A stretch of DNA of 64,000 bases from Rhizobium leguminosarum bv. viciae USDA 2370. GTDB lineage: Bacteria; Pseudomonadota; Alphaproteobacteria; Rhizobiales; Rhizobiaceae. This document shows, piece by piece, positions 1 through 8,877 of the stretch. A program made the position numbers and the translations under genes. The DNA is taken from contig NZ_MRDL01000022.1 in NCBI RefSeq assembly GCF_002008365.1, forward strand, positions 1 through 64,000, read 5' to 3'. Below the pieces are notes generated by a model that had not been told where the DNA came from, searched no databases, and saw nothing but the letters and a program-made list of their open reading frames with translations. The stretch's first letter is position 1, and each line of letters starts with the position of its first letter.

Positions 1-123
1 GCTGAACGAGGTACCGGCCTGTTCGTCCATCATCCTCGTGCGATGACGATAGGCGGCGGCCGAGACGATGTTGCGTCCCGCTCCCCTGCTGATCACCTGC
101 GCTCTGACGAACATGATCGCCAT
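1..123 (-). CDS. traA: TraA-type conjugative relaxase, N-terminal fragment cut by the window edge
   Basis: Forty-one codons read leftward from an ATG at 121-123 and run off the edge without a stop. The peptide starts MAIMFVRAQVISRGAGRN and continues with SAAAYRHRTRMMDEQ. This is the characteristic opening of MobQ/TraA relaxases, where the first beta strand is followed by a conserved SAAAYR segment. These enzymes nick oriT and pilot the strand during conjugation. A GAGGA ribosome site lies about 6 nt before the ATG. Only the start of the relaxase domain is visible, so it cannot be said whether the gene is intact, or whether it belongs to an integrative element or a plasmid. The family call rests on recognising this short N-terminus. 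Confidence 0.7.
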   Translation of the reverse strand, partial: MAIMFVRAQVISRGAGRNIVSAAAYRHRTRMMDEQAGTSFS

Positions 124-420
124 GATTGTCCTCGCATATTCGGAGCAGTGCACCAACGAGCGACGCCGCTCTCTTGCAATGGTCAGGCCGAACGACGTTT
201 TTGCGCCGGGTCCTTATCAGTGCGACAAATAAGCGATTTAACTGAGTTATTCAAGATAGTATAATCGAAAACTTAATTCACTCTTTGTTCGGGCTGTGCG
301 CGGCGTTCCGACTACGCCACGATCAGACGATACTTGTCCCTAAGCGACTGAAGTTTTTCATCAATCTCGAGCGTGGATTGGCAACCGGATGAGACACAAG
401 GACAAAGCTGGAGTTGAGCG
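124..420. other. Intergenic region between divergent traA and the nucleotidyltransferase-HEPN gene
   Basis: About 300 bp separates two divergently read genes, and the middle (about 230-290) is noticeably AT-rich. Promoters for both genes are expected here. I see no convincing gene, strong hairpin or repeat. The open frame at 43-264 is antisense to the traA start and is not supported. Confidence 0.4.
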
Positions 421-1416
421 GTGCTAAATTTGCCAGTAGACGATATTGGATCTTTCGCCTATCGATTGCTCATGAAATCGTCGCTCGATCATATGCCGCT
501 TCGCAAGCAGCGAGAACTCGGCCGGGTTCTCGAAATCCTGCACGAAGAATTCGAGGATGCGCTGAAAGAAGGCACTGCCGACTTCAAGAAGCGCGGCAGG
601 ATCTTGAAGATCATCCTGTTCGGCTCCTATGCCAAGGGCGGCTGGGTCGATGAGCCCTTCACCATGAAGGGGTATCGCTCCGACTTCGATCTCTTGATCA
701 TCGTCAACAACCGCAAGCTCTGCGAGTTTGCCGAGTACTGGCACAAGGCAGCCGACCGGCTGATTCACGAAGCCTCGATCGAAACACCGGTGAGCTTCAT
801 CGTCCACTCCAGGCGGGAGGTGAACACCTATCTCAAGGAAGGGCAGTATTTCTTCTCCGACATCCGCAAGGAAGGCATCGTCCTCTATGAACTGGACGAT
901 GAATCGCTTGCGGAACCTATGCCGCTCTCCCCGGCCGATCTACTGAGGGTGGCAAAGGAGCATTTTGAGGAGCGACTAGAGGCCGCCAAAGAGTTCTTCG
1001 AATTGGCCGAACATGCTCGTACCAGACACTACAGAAAACGAGCTGCGTTTCTCATCCATCAAGCATTGGAGCAGACCTATTCCTGCGTCCTGCTGACCCT
1101 CACCAACTACGGCCCACCGTCGCACAACATCAAGTTTCTGCGCTCGCTCGCTGAGGAGCAGGACCGCCGGCTGGCCGAAGCCTTTCCGCGTGATCAGCAT
1201 CGTGAGCGCGCCTGGTTCAACACGTTGAACGAGGCATACGTGAAGGCGCGCTATTCGAAACATTTCGAAATTAGCGAGGAAGCGCTTGGCTGGCTTGCTG
1301 AACAAACTGCGTTACTGCTCGAACTGGTCAAGACGGTTTGCGAAGGGCACCTGGAGATCCTTAAAGGAATAGTTGACAGCAACGTAATCAAACGAGATTC
1401 GCTGTCTTGCGGTTGA
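421..1416 (+). CDS. Nucleotidyltransferase and HEPN domains in one polypeptide (MNT-HEPN type)
   Basis: The 331-residue protein has a minimal nucleotidyltransferase domain at about 30-130. It shows the GSYAKG signature at G68-S69 and, after a roughly 14-residue insert, the metal-binding SDFD pair D88 and D90. A HEPN domain follows at about 175-310, with a helix HQALEQTY and a later PSHNIKFL segment. As separate proteins, such pairs form toxin-antitoxin modules in which the MNT partner modifies the HEPN RNase. Whether this fused form is a toxin system, a nucleotide-modifying enzyme or an aminoglycoside-transferase-like protein cannot be told from sequence. GTG at 421 is preferred because GGAG lies 7 nt upstream; ATG at 472 would remove 17 residues. 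It stands alone in accessory DNA. Confidence 0.8.
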   Translation: MLNLPVDDIGSFAYRLLMKSSLDHMPLRKQRELGRVLEILHEEFEDALKEGTADFKKRGRILKIILFGSYAKGGWVDEPFTMKGYRSDFDLLIIVNNRKLCEFAEYWHKAADRLIHEASIETPVSFIVHSRREVNTYLKEGQYFFSDIRKEGIVLYELDDESLAEPMPLSPADLLRVAKEHFEERLEAAKEFFELAEHARTRHYRKRAAFLIHQALEQTYSCVLLTLTNYGPPSHNIKFLRSLAEEQDRRLAEAFPRDQHRERAWFNTLNEAYVKARYSKHFEISEEALGWLAEQTALLLELVKTVCEGHLEILKGIVDSNVIKRDSLSCG

Positions 1417-1472
1417 CCAGCTGCATGAATGTAATTCGGCATCTCGGCACGACCGGCTAAAAAATTTTCAAT

Positions 1473-1655
1473 TGCTACAAAGATGACGGCCTGGAGGCCG
1501 TGGCGGATCGGTCGCGACGGCCGAAGCATTGCGCCAACCACTCCGTGAACCGGTCGAGGCGATGAGCATCTCGCAAAACAAGCCGCATTGGGCTGCCAGG
1601 AAGATCAGAGAACTGCTGGTCAAGCGCGTGGCCGGCGATGTCGGCCTGCGGTCGA
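1473..1655 (+). pseudogene. Relic of an IS481-type transposase, frameshifted and truncated
   Basis: One frame, about 1473-1545, reads YKDDGLEAVADRSRRPKH, which resembles the N-terminal half of IS481 transposases. The match then jumps to another frame at about 1545-1655, reading KPHWAARKIRELLVKR followed by VAGDVGL. This is the conserved segment just before the integrase core. Homology stops near 1655 and no catalytic DDE core follows. A single frameshift near 1545 plus a 3' deletion explains the pattern. The gene is dead and records an earlier insertion beside tRNA-His. Confidence 0.6.
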
Positions 1656-1705
1656 GCAAAGGACTTTGCGACCGATCGGCAACCCGTTCGCCACGAGGTT
1701 GTCAC

Positions 1706-1739
1706 CTATGTCTTAGGGACGCTCTGTTACCTATGTCTT
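1706..1739. repeat. Two copies of ACCTATGTCTT, possible insertion-sequence end
   Basis: TCACCTATGTCTTAG and TTACCTATGTCTTCG lie about 21 bp apart between the transposase relic and the tRNA-His 3' end. Short repeats of this type occur at the ends of IS481-group elements, so they may mark the outer end of the decayed copy. The assignment is from pattern memory only. Confidence 0.4.
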
Positions 1740-1759
1740 CGATATGGACAAGTGGGAGA

Positions 1760-1836
1760 TGGTACGGTTGGGGGGTCTCGAACCTCCGACCTCAGGTGCC
1801 ACAAACCTGCGCTCTAACCAACTGAGCTACAACCGC
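1760..1836 (-). tRNA. tRNA-His (anticodon GTG)
   Basis: The minus strand folds as a 77-nt tRNA with CCA encoded. The acceptor stem is GCGGTTG with CAACCGT, the D arm GCTCAGTTGGTTAGAGC, the anticodon arm CAGGT TTGTGGC ACCTG, and the T loop TTCGAGA. The loop gives anticodon GTG (His). G1 pairs with U72 as a wobble, the discriminator is A73, and the base before G1 is T. There is therefore no encoded G-1, the known alphaproteobacterial departure from the near-universal tRNA-His feature. The T stem GGAGG/CCCCC contains one A-C mismatch. It lies downstream of the phasin terminator and its 3' end borders accessory DNA. Confidence 0.95.
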
Positions 1837-1915
1837 ATAAATCGCGCTTGGCGCGACGGGGGTCACATACGAGGACTTGGCGACGAATTCAAGCCCCATT
1901 CCTCGCCAATATACA

Positions 1916-1944
1916 AAAAGGCTGGACGCGAGGTCCAGCCTTTT
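1916..1944 (-). terminator. Rho-independent terminator after the phasin gene
   Basis: AAAAGGCTGGAC, loop GCGAG, GTCCAGCCTTTT forms a 12-bp stem with T runs on both sides, so it could act in either direction. It lies 22 nt after the phasin stop and before tRNA-His on the same strand. Confidence 0.85.
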
Positions 1945-1966
1945 ATCTCCGATCGGTAAAAACCGA

Positions 1967-2416
1967 TCAGGCAACCTTGAAGGAAGCCATGGCCTTTTCG
2001 GCGGCGTCCTTGGAGGGCTTTGCGAGCTTCTCGGCCACCTGCTTGGTGGTTTCCTGGATCGACTTCGCCTGCTCGACGGTGAGTTCGGCCTGCTTGCGGA
2101 TGAACGAGGTCTGCAATTCGAAGAATTCGGCCGGCGACTTGACGCCGAGCAGCGCTTCGAAGTGCGACAGCGAGTTCTCGGAATTGACGCGCAGGATGTC
2201 GATCGCCTTCAGGCCGATCTCGACCGAGCCGGCCTGTGCCGTCTGAACGGTGGCTTCGAGCGTCTTGCCGGCTTCCTCGCCAGCGGTCTTCAGCTTGGCA
2301 TAGGCATCCTTCGACTGCTGAGCGCCCTTTTCGGCGAACTCACGGAAAGATTCCGTGAACTTGGACGGGTCGAAAGAAGCGATTGAAAAAACGTCGTCGG
2401 TCTTTATGGTAGCCAT
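1967..2416 (-). CDS. phaP: Phasin family protein (PHB granule-associated)
   Basis: This 149-residue helical protein has the phasin-2 pattern. Around 28-60 it is rich in Ala, Lys and Glu, and it contains EFFELQTSFIRKQAELTVEQ at about 99-118, followed by a C-terminal amphipathic helix. Phasins coat polyhydroxybutyrate granules and limit their size. The start is ATG at 2416 with AAAGGA about 8 nt upstream; extending to 2518 would run through the promoter and operator region. A strong terminator follows. It is divergent from cbrA, and acetoacetyl-CoA synthetase lies beyond that gene, consistent with a PHB role. I recall S. meliloti phaP1 next to cbrA in the same arrangement. Confidence 0.88.
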   Translation of the reverse strand: MATIKTDDVFSIASFDPSKFTESFREFAEKGAQQSKDAYAKLKTAGEEAGKTLEATVQTAQAGSVEIGLKAIDILRVNSENSLSHFEALLGVKSPAEFFELQTSFIRKQAELTVEQAKSIQETTKQVAEKLAKPSKDAAEKAMASFKVA

Positions 2417-2470
2417 GGGGCGCATCCTTTGGGTTGAGGCAGCCGCTGCCTGCGTTTGTTGGATGATGCT

Positions 2471-2499
2471 TATATAAGACATTTCATTGTGCATTGCAA
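2471..2499 (-). promoter_or_regulatory. Sigma-70-like promoter of the phasin gene
   Basis: On the minus strand, TTGCAA (2494-2499), a 17-bp spacer and TATATA (2471-2476) form a good housekeeping promoter about 55 bp before the start codon. The -35 overlaps one of the TGC-N3-GCA boxes, a position suited to repression. Confidence 0.6.
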
Positions 2500-2517
2500 C
2501 AATTATTGTGCGGTGCA
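2490..2517. promoter_or_regulatory. Twin TGC-N3-GCA boxes, candidate PhaR/AniA operator
   Basis: TGCATTGCA at 2490-2498 and TGCGGTGCA at 2509-2517 have centres 19 bp apart. The second sits in a perfect inverted repeat TTGTGC-GGT-GCACAA (2506-2520). PhaR-type PHB regulators bind TGC/GCA half sites of this kind. The boxes cover the phasin -35. The same TGCATTGCA occurs in front of acsA. Confidence 0.5.
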
Positions 2518-2629
2518 CAAGACGTTAACCTTTCCGGCCGAAAACCCCCTCCTCTTCTGGACCGGCATGCGCCCCGCAGTTATTAATAAGCCGTTAATTT
2601 AAGAAGGCCGACAGCGACAAGGTTCGAAC

Positions 2630-5600
2630 ATGCCCGCAGTCCAATATCCGTTCATCGATATCGCCGTGCATGCACGGGTACGAGAACGCTTTTCACGCGG
2701 CGAGGCCATGGTGCTGTTTTCGGCCGATCTTGCCCGTCTGCTCTGGGCGAACGGTGCAGGTGCCGAGCTTTTCGGCCATTCGGCTGTCTATGACCTGCTC
2801 GATCAGGGGGTCGACCGCGCCGACATTACCTTCCGCCAGCTGGAAACCGCCGCGCGCCAGCTGACCGATATCGGCGACAGCCGCAGCCTGATGATCCGCG
2901 TTGCCAAGGGCTTTCAGCGTGCGCAGGTACAGGCGGCTGCCGAACTGATCCGGCTTTCCCAGGGCGAAAAGGCCATCCTGTTTTCAGTGCCGATCTCGGC
3001 AAAGCCACTCGCGGCCGGCGCATCGGCGGCCCAGATGCTGCAGGGACTTGATGATCCCGACACGCATATGGCGGTGATCGGCGCCAATGGCGAGGTCATC
3101 GCGGCCTCGCCGGGCTTTGCCTCGCTCGGGATCTCCGAGCAGACGGCAAAAACCTTGATCAACCTTGCCGGCGCGCATCCCGACCGGTTGGTGAAACGAC
3201 CCGTCGCCACCAGCAGAGGCAATCTTCCGGCCGCCGTCGGCAAGCTCAGCGACGATCCGGCGTTCAATCTGCTTTTTGCCGTGGAGACTGCGATCGGTCA
3301 TCTCGACGGGATCGATGCGCCCGCGCTCGACCCGGTCGATGCGCCCGCACAGGAAGAAAGCGTGCCGCCGGCCGAAGCGCTTCAGGACGAGCCTGTTGCC
3401 GCTACAGGCTTCACCGATATCATCGACGCGGTCTCGGGAATCGAAGAGGTCGAGGAGACGCTCGAGGAGATCGCCGGCGAAAGCGAACAGCCGGCCGGGA
3501 CAGCTCTAGCATCCGCAGACGAGGCGGTTGACGATGGGCTGTATCCTGCCGGGGATGCGAAGCCGGAGAGCGACGAGAGCACGATCGATAGCAGCGCGGC
3601 TGAAGCCTCCGAGCCCGCCGCGGTCATCGAGGACGATTTGGCCTCCGTTGCCGAGACGGTGGAACCGCCTGTTGAAGCCAGCGAAACGCCTATTGAAGAC
3701 ACGCCGGAAGCGGTCCATGAAGAGCCCGTCATCGCAAAGTCTGTGGTCGTCGACCTGCCCCCGCTTGCGGCTGAGCCCGGCTTCGTCTTCAGGCCGAACA
3801 GCCGCGCCACGCGCTTCGTCTGGAAAATCGACGCCGAAGGCCGGTTCAACGAGGTCAGCCACGAATTTGCCGAGGCCGTCGGTCCGCACGCCTCCGACAT
3901 CATCGGATCTGCCTTCGGCGATGTCGCCGCCCTCTTCAATCTCGATCCTGACGGCAAGCTTTCCGAGGCGCTCGCCCGCCGCGACACGTGGTCGGGCAAG
4001 ACGATCCTCTGGCCGGTCGAAGGCACCAGCCTCGTCGTTCCGGTCGATCTGGCGGCGCTGCCGACCTATACCCGCAACCGCGACTTCGATGGGTTCCGCG
4101 GCTTCGGCGTCGTCCGGCTTTCCGATGCCCAGGAAGATCCGCTGGCGCTCGGTCTGACACTCGGCCCTGATGGTATCGGCCATGACGCAGCGAGCCTCGG
4201 CCCACCTGCCGAAACCATTGCCGAGGTGGTAGATGAAGCGGAGACAGCGCTTAAAGAACCGCTGATCGAACCCGCCCTGACGCAAGAGGTCGAGGATCAG
4301 GCGCCGCAGGCGGAGCCAGCGCCAGAAGAGATTGCCACCGAGGAGGCGGCCATCGAGACCCCTGCCCCGGAAAATGCTGCAGAAAGAGCGGAAGGCAGCG
4401 TCGATGCCGGCGACGTTTCCGCTGCCGAGCCCGCAGCCGATCTTCCGCAAGAGCCGCCGGCGCTTCGCATTTCGGAAACGCCCAATCGCCGTTTCTCCGA
4501 CAAGATCGTTCAGCTCCACAACAGCGGCGCTGCGCTGACGGCCGCCGAACAGGCCAATTTCCGCGAGATCGCCAAGCGCCTCGAAGCCTTCGGCGCCAGC
4601 AAGGACGAGCCTGCCGTTCCGGCGCCGATGGAAACCGCCGTCACCGAAACCGCCGGCTTCGAAAAGGCCTCCGGACCCGAAGAGGTCGAGGCCGAAACAC
4701 CCATCGCCGAGAAGGCGGAAACACTATCGCTCGAAGAGGTGGCGGCGCAGGAGGCGATCTTCGAGAATGCCGTCGAGGCGCAGAGCGAAGACGACGGCGC
4801 CACCGAAGAGCCTTCAGTCATCGCCGAAGACGAGGCAACGGAAGGGCTCGAGGAGACGGTCAGCCAGATCGAGGTTCTCACAAGCTTCATTCCGCCGCGC
4901 GTCAAGATGACGGACGGGCTTTCGGTGGGCACGGTCGACCAGCTGCCTGTTGCCGTGCTCATCCATATCGGCGATGCGCTGATCCATGCCAATCCGGAAT
5001 TCATGCGGCTGACGGGCTACGATTCGCTCGAGGCATTGCGCGAGGTGGGCGGCATCGAAGCCCTGCTGCAGCGCCGTGAACTCGAGGAAAAGTCTGTCGG
5101 CTTCGGGACCATGATGCTCGTCAAGGCCGATGATACGCTGGCGCCGGTAACCGCGCGGCTACAATCGGTGCGCTGGGAAGACGCCAATGCATTGATGCTG
5201 GCATTGATGCCGGTGGAAGGCAAGGAAGATGGCCGTGGCGAAGCAAACCGTTCCGAGGGCCGTTCCGAAGGCCGCCCCGAGCGGATGGTCGAGAAAGTCG
5301 CCAAGCTTCAGGTCGAAGTGGAAGAATTGCGCTCGATCCTGGAAACGGCGACCGACGGCGTCGTCGTCATCGGCACCGAGGGCGACATCCGCTCGATGAA
5401 CCGGTCGGCCAGCGCGCTTTTCAATTACGACGAGCAGGAGACGCGCGGCAAACCCTTCGTCATGCTGTTTGCCCATGAGAGCCAGAAAGCGGTCATCGAC
5501 TATCTGAACGGCCTCTCCGGCCATGGCGTGGCAAGTGTGCTGAACGACGGGCGTGAAGTGATCGGCCGCGAGGCCGCCGGCGGCTTCGTGCCGCTGTTCA

Positions 5601-6427
5601 TGACGATGGGCCAGCTCACCTCCTCAAACGGCTATTGCGCCGTCATCCGCGATATCACCCAGTGGAAGCGCACCGAGGACGAGTTGCGCAACGCCAAGGG
5701 TGCGGCTGAAACCGCCAACGCCCACAAGACCGATTTCCTCGCCCGTGTCAGCCACGAGATCCGCACGCCGCTCAACGCCATTATCGGCTTTTCCGACATG
5801 ATGGCGGGCGAGCGCTTCGGCCCGATCGGCCATCCGCGTTATATCGAATATGCCAATGACATCGGCCGCTCCGGCCGGCACGTGCTCGACATCGTCAACG
5901 ACCTGCTCGACATTTCGAAGATCGAAGCGGGCGAGATGGATCTCGATTTCGATGCCGTCGGTCTCAACGAGGCGGTCTCCGAGGCCGTGGCGCTGATACA
6001 GCCGCAGGCGAATGGCCAGCGCGTCATCATCCGCACGGCGCTGTCGCAATCGGTGCCCGATGTCGTGGCCGACCTGCGCTCGATCAAGCAGATCGCCCTG
6101 AACATCCTGTCGAACGCCATCCGCTTCACCCCATCAGGCGGGCAGATCGTCGTTTCCACGTCCTATGAGGCCAATGGCAGCGTCGTCCTCAGGGTCCGCG
6201 ATACCGGCATCGGCATGACGCGCAGCGAACTCGACCAGGCGATGAAGCCGTTCCGGCAGGTCTCCTCGACCCAATCGCGCCATCGCGGCGACGGCACCGG
6301 GCTCGGCTTGCCGCTGACCAAGGCGATGGTGGATGCCAACCGGGCAACGTTCTCGATCAATTCGACGCCCAACGAGGGCACGCTCGTCGAGATCACCTTC
6401 CCGTCGCAGCGCGTGCTGGCCGGCTGA
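2630..6427 (+). CDS. cbrA: Multi-PAS sensor histidine kinase, CbrA-like
   Basis: The 1265-residue protein has no obvious membrane segment. It has a PAS-like N-terminal region (about 15-110), an acidic Glu/Ala/Pro-rich linker (about 226-372), a PAS-like segment (about 390-500), and a second acidic linker (about 510-755). A PAS domain (about 770-860), a coiled coil (about 880-905) and another PAS domain (about 905-1020) follow. HisKA contains SHEIRTPLNAIIGF with phospho-acceptor H1042. The ATPase domain has the NILSNAIRF N-box, DTGIGM and GDGTGLGLPL. It resembles CbrA/PdhS kinases that feed the DivK-CtrA cell-cycle pathway in rhizobia. ATG at 2630 has AAGG upstream. Synteny with phasin and acsA supports cbrA; the partner regulator is inferred. 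Confidence 0.85.
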   Translation: MPAVQYPFIDIAVHARVRERFSRGEAMVLFSADLARLLWANGAGAELFGHSAVYDLLDQGVDRADITFRQLETAARQLTDIGDSRSLMIRVAKGFQRAQVQAAAELIRLSQGEKAILFSVPISAKPLAAGASAAQMLQGLDDPDTHMAVIGANGEVIAASPGFASLGISEQTAKTLINLAGAHPDRLVKRPVATSRGNLPAAVGKLSDDPAFNLLFAVETAIGHLDGIDAPALDPVDAPAQEESVPPAEALQDEPVAATGFTDIIDAVSGIEEVEETLEEIAGESEQPAGTALASADEAVDDGLYPAGDAKPESDESTIDSSAAEASEPAAVIEDDLASVAETVEPPVEASETPIEDTPEAVHEEPVIAKSVVVDLPPLAAEPGFVFRPNSRATRFVWKIDAEGRFNEVSHEFAEAVGPHASDIIGSAFGDVAALFNLDPDGKLSEALARRDTWSGKTILWPVEGTSLVVPVDLAALPTYTRNRDFDGFRGFGVVRLSDAQEDPLALGLTLGPDGIGHDAASLGPPAETIAEVVDEAETALKEPLIEPALTQEVEDQAPQAEPAPEEIATEEAAIETPAPENAAERAEGSVDAGDVSAAEPAADLPQEPPALRISETPNRRFSDKIVQLHNSGAALTAAEQANFREIAKRLEAFGASKDEPAVPAPMETAVTETAGFEKASGPEEVEAETPIAEKAETLSLEEVAAQEAIFENAVEAQSEDDGATEEPSVIAEDEATEGLEETVSQIEVLTSFIPPRVKMTDGLSVGTVDQLPVAVLIHIGDALIHANPEFMRLTGYDSLEALREVGGIEALLQRRELEEKSVGFGTMMLVKADDTLAPVTARLQSVRWEDANALMLALMPVEGKEDGRGEANRSEGRSEGRPERMVEKVAKLQVEVEELRSILETATDGVVVIGTEGDIRSMNRSASALFNYDEQETRGKPFVMLFAHESQKAVIDYLNGLSGHGVASVLNDGREVIGREAAGGFVPLFMTMGQLTSSNGYCAVIRDITQWKRTEDELRNAKGAAETANAHKTDFLARVSHEIRTPLNAIIGFSDMMAGERFGPIGHPRYIEYANDIGRSGRHVLDIVNDLLDISKIEAGEMDLDFDAVGLNEAVSEAVALIQPQANGQRVIIRTALSQSVPDVVADLRSIKQIALNILSNAIRFTPSGGQIVVSTSYEANGSVVLRVRDTGIGMTRSELDQAMKPFRQVSSTQSRHRGDGTGLGLPLTKAMVDANRATFSINSTPNEGTLVEITFPSQRVLAG

Positions 6428-6443
6428 TCGGAGCGCAAAGAAA

Positions 6444-6466
6444 AGGCAGCCAGAGGCTGCCTAGAA
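6444..6466 (+). terminator. Weak terminator hairpin after cbrA
   Basis: AGGCAGCC-AGA-GGCTGCCT, followed by AGAATTTG, begins about 16 nt after the cbrA stop. The stem is good but the T tract is poor. Confidence 0.45.
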
Positions 6467-6575
6467 TTTGGTGCTGTTCAACAAGAGCTCAGTCGATCAA
6501 CGTCATGTTTCGGAGGCTAGAAAGCCCCAGGCCGCCTCGTTCATGTGCGACCCCCAAGATGGCTTCACCTTTGAC

Positions 6576-6598
6576 AAACCTTTCTTAACGAAAGGTTT
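6576..6598. repeat. Perfect inverted repeat between convergent cbrA and acsA
   Basis: AAACCTTTC-TTAAC-GAAAGGTTT is a 9-bp perfect stem in the 221-bp convergent gap, about 50 bp downstream of the acsA stop. It lacks a T run, so it may be an RNA 3'-end structure or a protein site. Confidence 0.4.
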
Positions 6599-6648
6599 CC
6601 ATGACAGGAGATTGATAGAGGGTGAAAGCTTGTAGTTTCCGATCGCTG

Positions 6649-8601
<1,953 letters not shown>

Positions 8602-8636
8602 TCAATCCTCCTCCCCAATGCCGTCTTTATATCATG

Positions 8637-8647
8637 CTGCATTGCAT
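8637..8647. promoter_or_regulatory. CTGCATTGCAT box before acsA
   Basis: This site lies 36 bp upstream of the acsA start. It shares the 9-mer TGCATTGCA with the phasin promoter and fits the CTGC-N3-GCA form attributed to PhaR-like regulators. An AT-rich stretch on each side could hold the promoter. Confidence 0.45.
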
Positions 8648-8680
8648 TATAAAGTGCGGAACCGACGCGATCCGTCGCCT

Positions 8681-8795
8681 GGAGCATGATGCCGAAAAGT
8701 GTGAGCGGTTTTCGGACGACATCATGCTCCAACTATTTAATTGAAAGTGCTACATCGTCCTTTGCGCGTCTGAAATGACGCGCGGCGCTGTATGG
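8681..8795. repeat. Rhizobial intergenic mosaic repeat, two palindromes
   Basis: The first palindrome runs from GGAGCATGATG with CCGAAAA to TTTTCGG with CATCATGCTCC (8681-8730). After a spacer containing TTTAATTGAAAGTGC comes the second palindrome, GCGCGTC-TGAAAT-GACGCGC (8764-8783). The same modules recur elsewhere in the window. It resembles the RIME-type elements of rhizobia and lies between divergent acsA and the AsmA-like gene. Confidence 0.75.
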
Positions 8796-8877
8796 GATTT
8801 GCATATGCCTGATATTTCCTATATCCGCCGAATTCAGCGCATAACGGGATGACCGGCTGAATTTGCCGGCGGAGATC

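Larger units (their letters stand above)
1..1759. mobile_element. Probable edge of an integrated element abutting the 3' end of tRNA-His
   Basis: Everything left of the tRNA-His 3' end is accessory in character: a relaxase start, an isolated nucleotidyltransferase-HEPN gene, and a frameshifted transposase relic. Genes right of the tRNA are conserved rhizobial chromosome. Integrative elements commonly enter at tRNA 3' ends, and the 3' end here faces the accessory side. No integrase and no second copy of the tRNA 3' end is visible in this window, so the element and its limits are inference. Confidence 0.4.

Noticed and set aside
43..264. Plus-strand 73-codon frame at the left edge
   Set aside because: It lies opposite the recognisable TraA N-terminus on the minus strand, which has a proper ribosome site.
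3506..4519. Minus-strand frame opposite the acidic linkers of cbrA
   Set aside because: The Arg/Gly-rich translation is the complement of Glu/Ala-rich coding sequence; not a gene.
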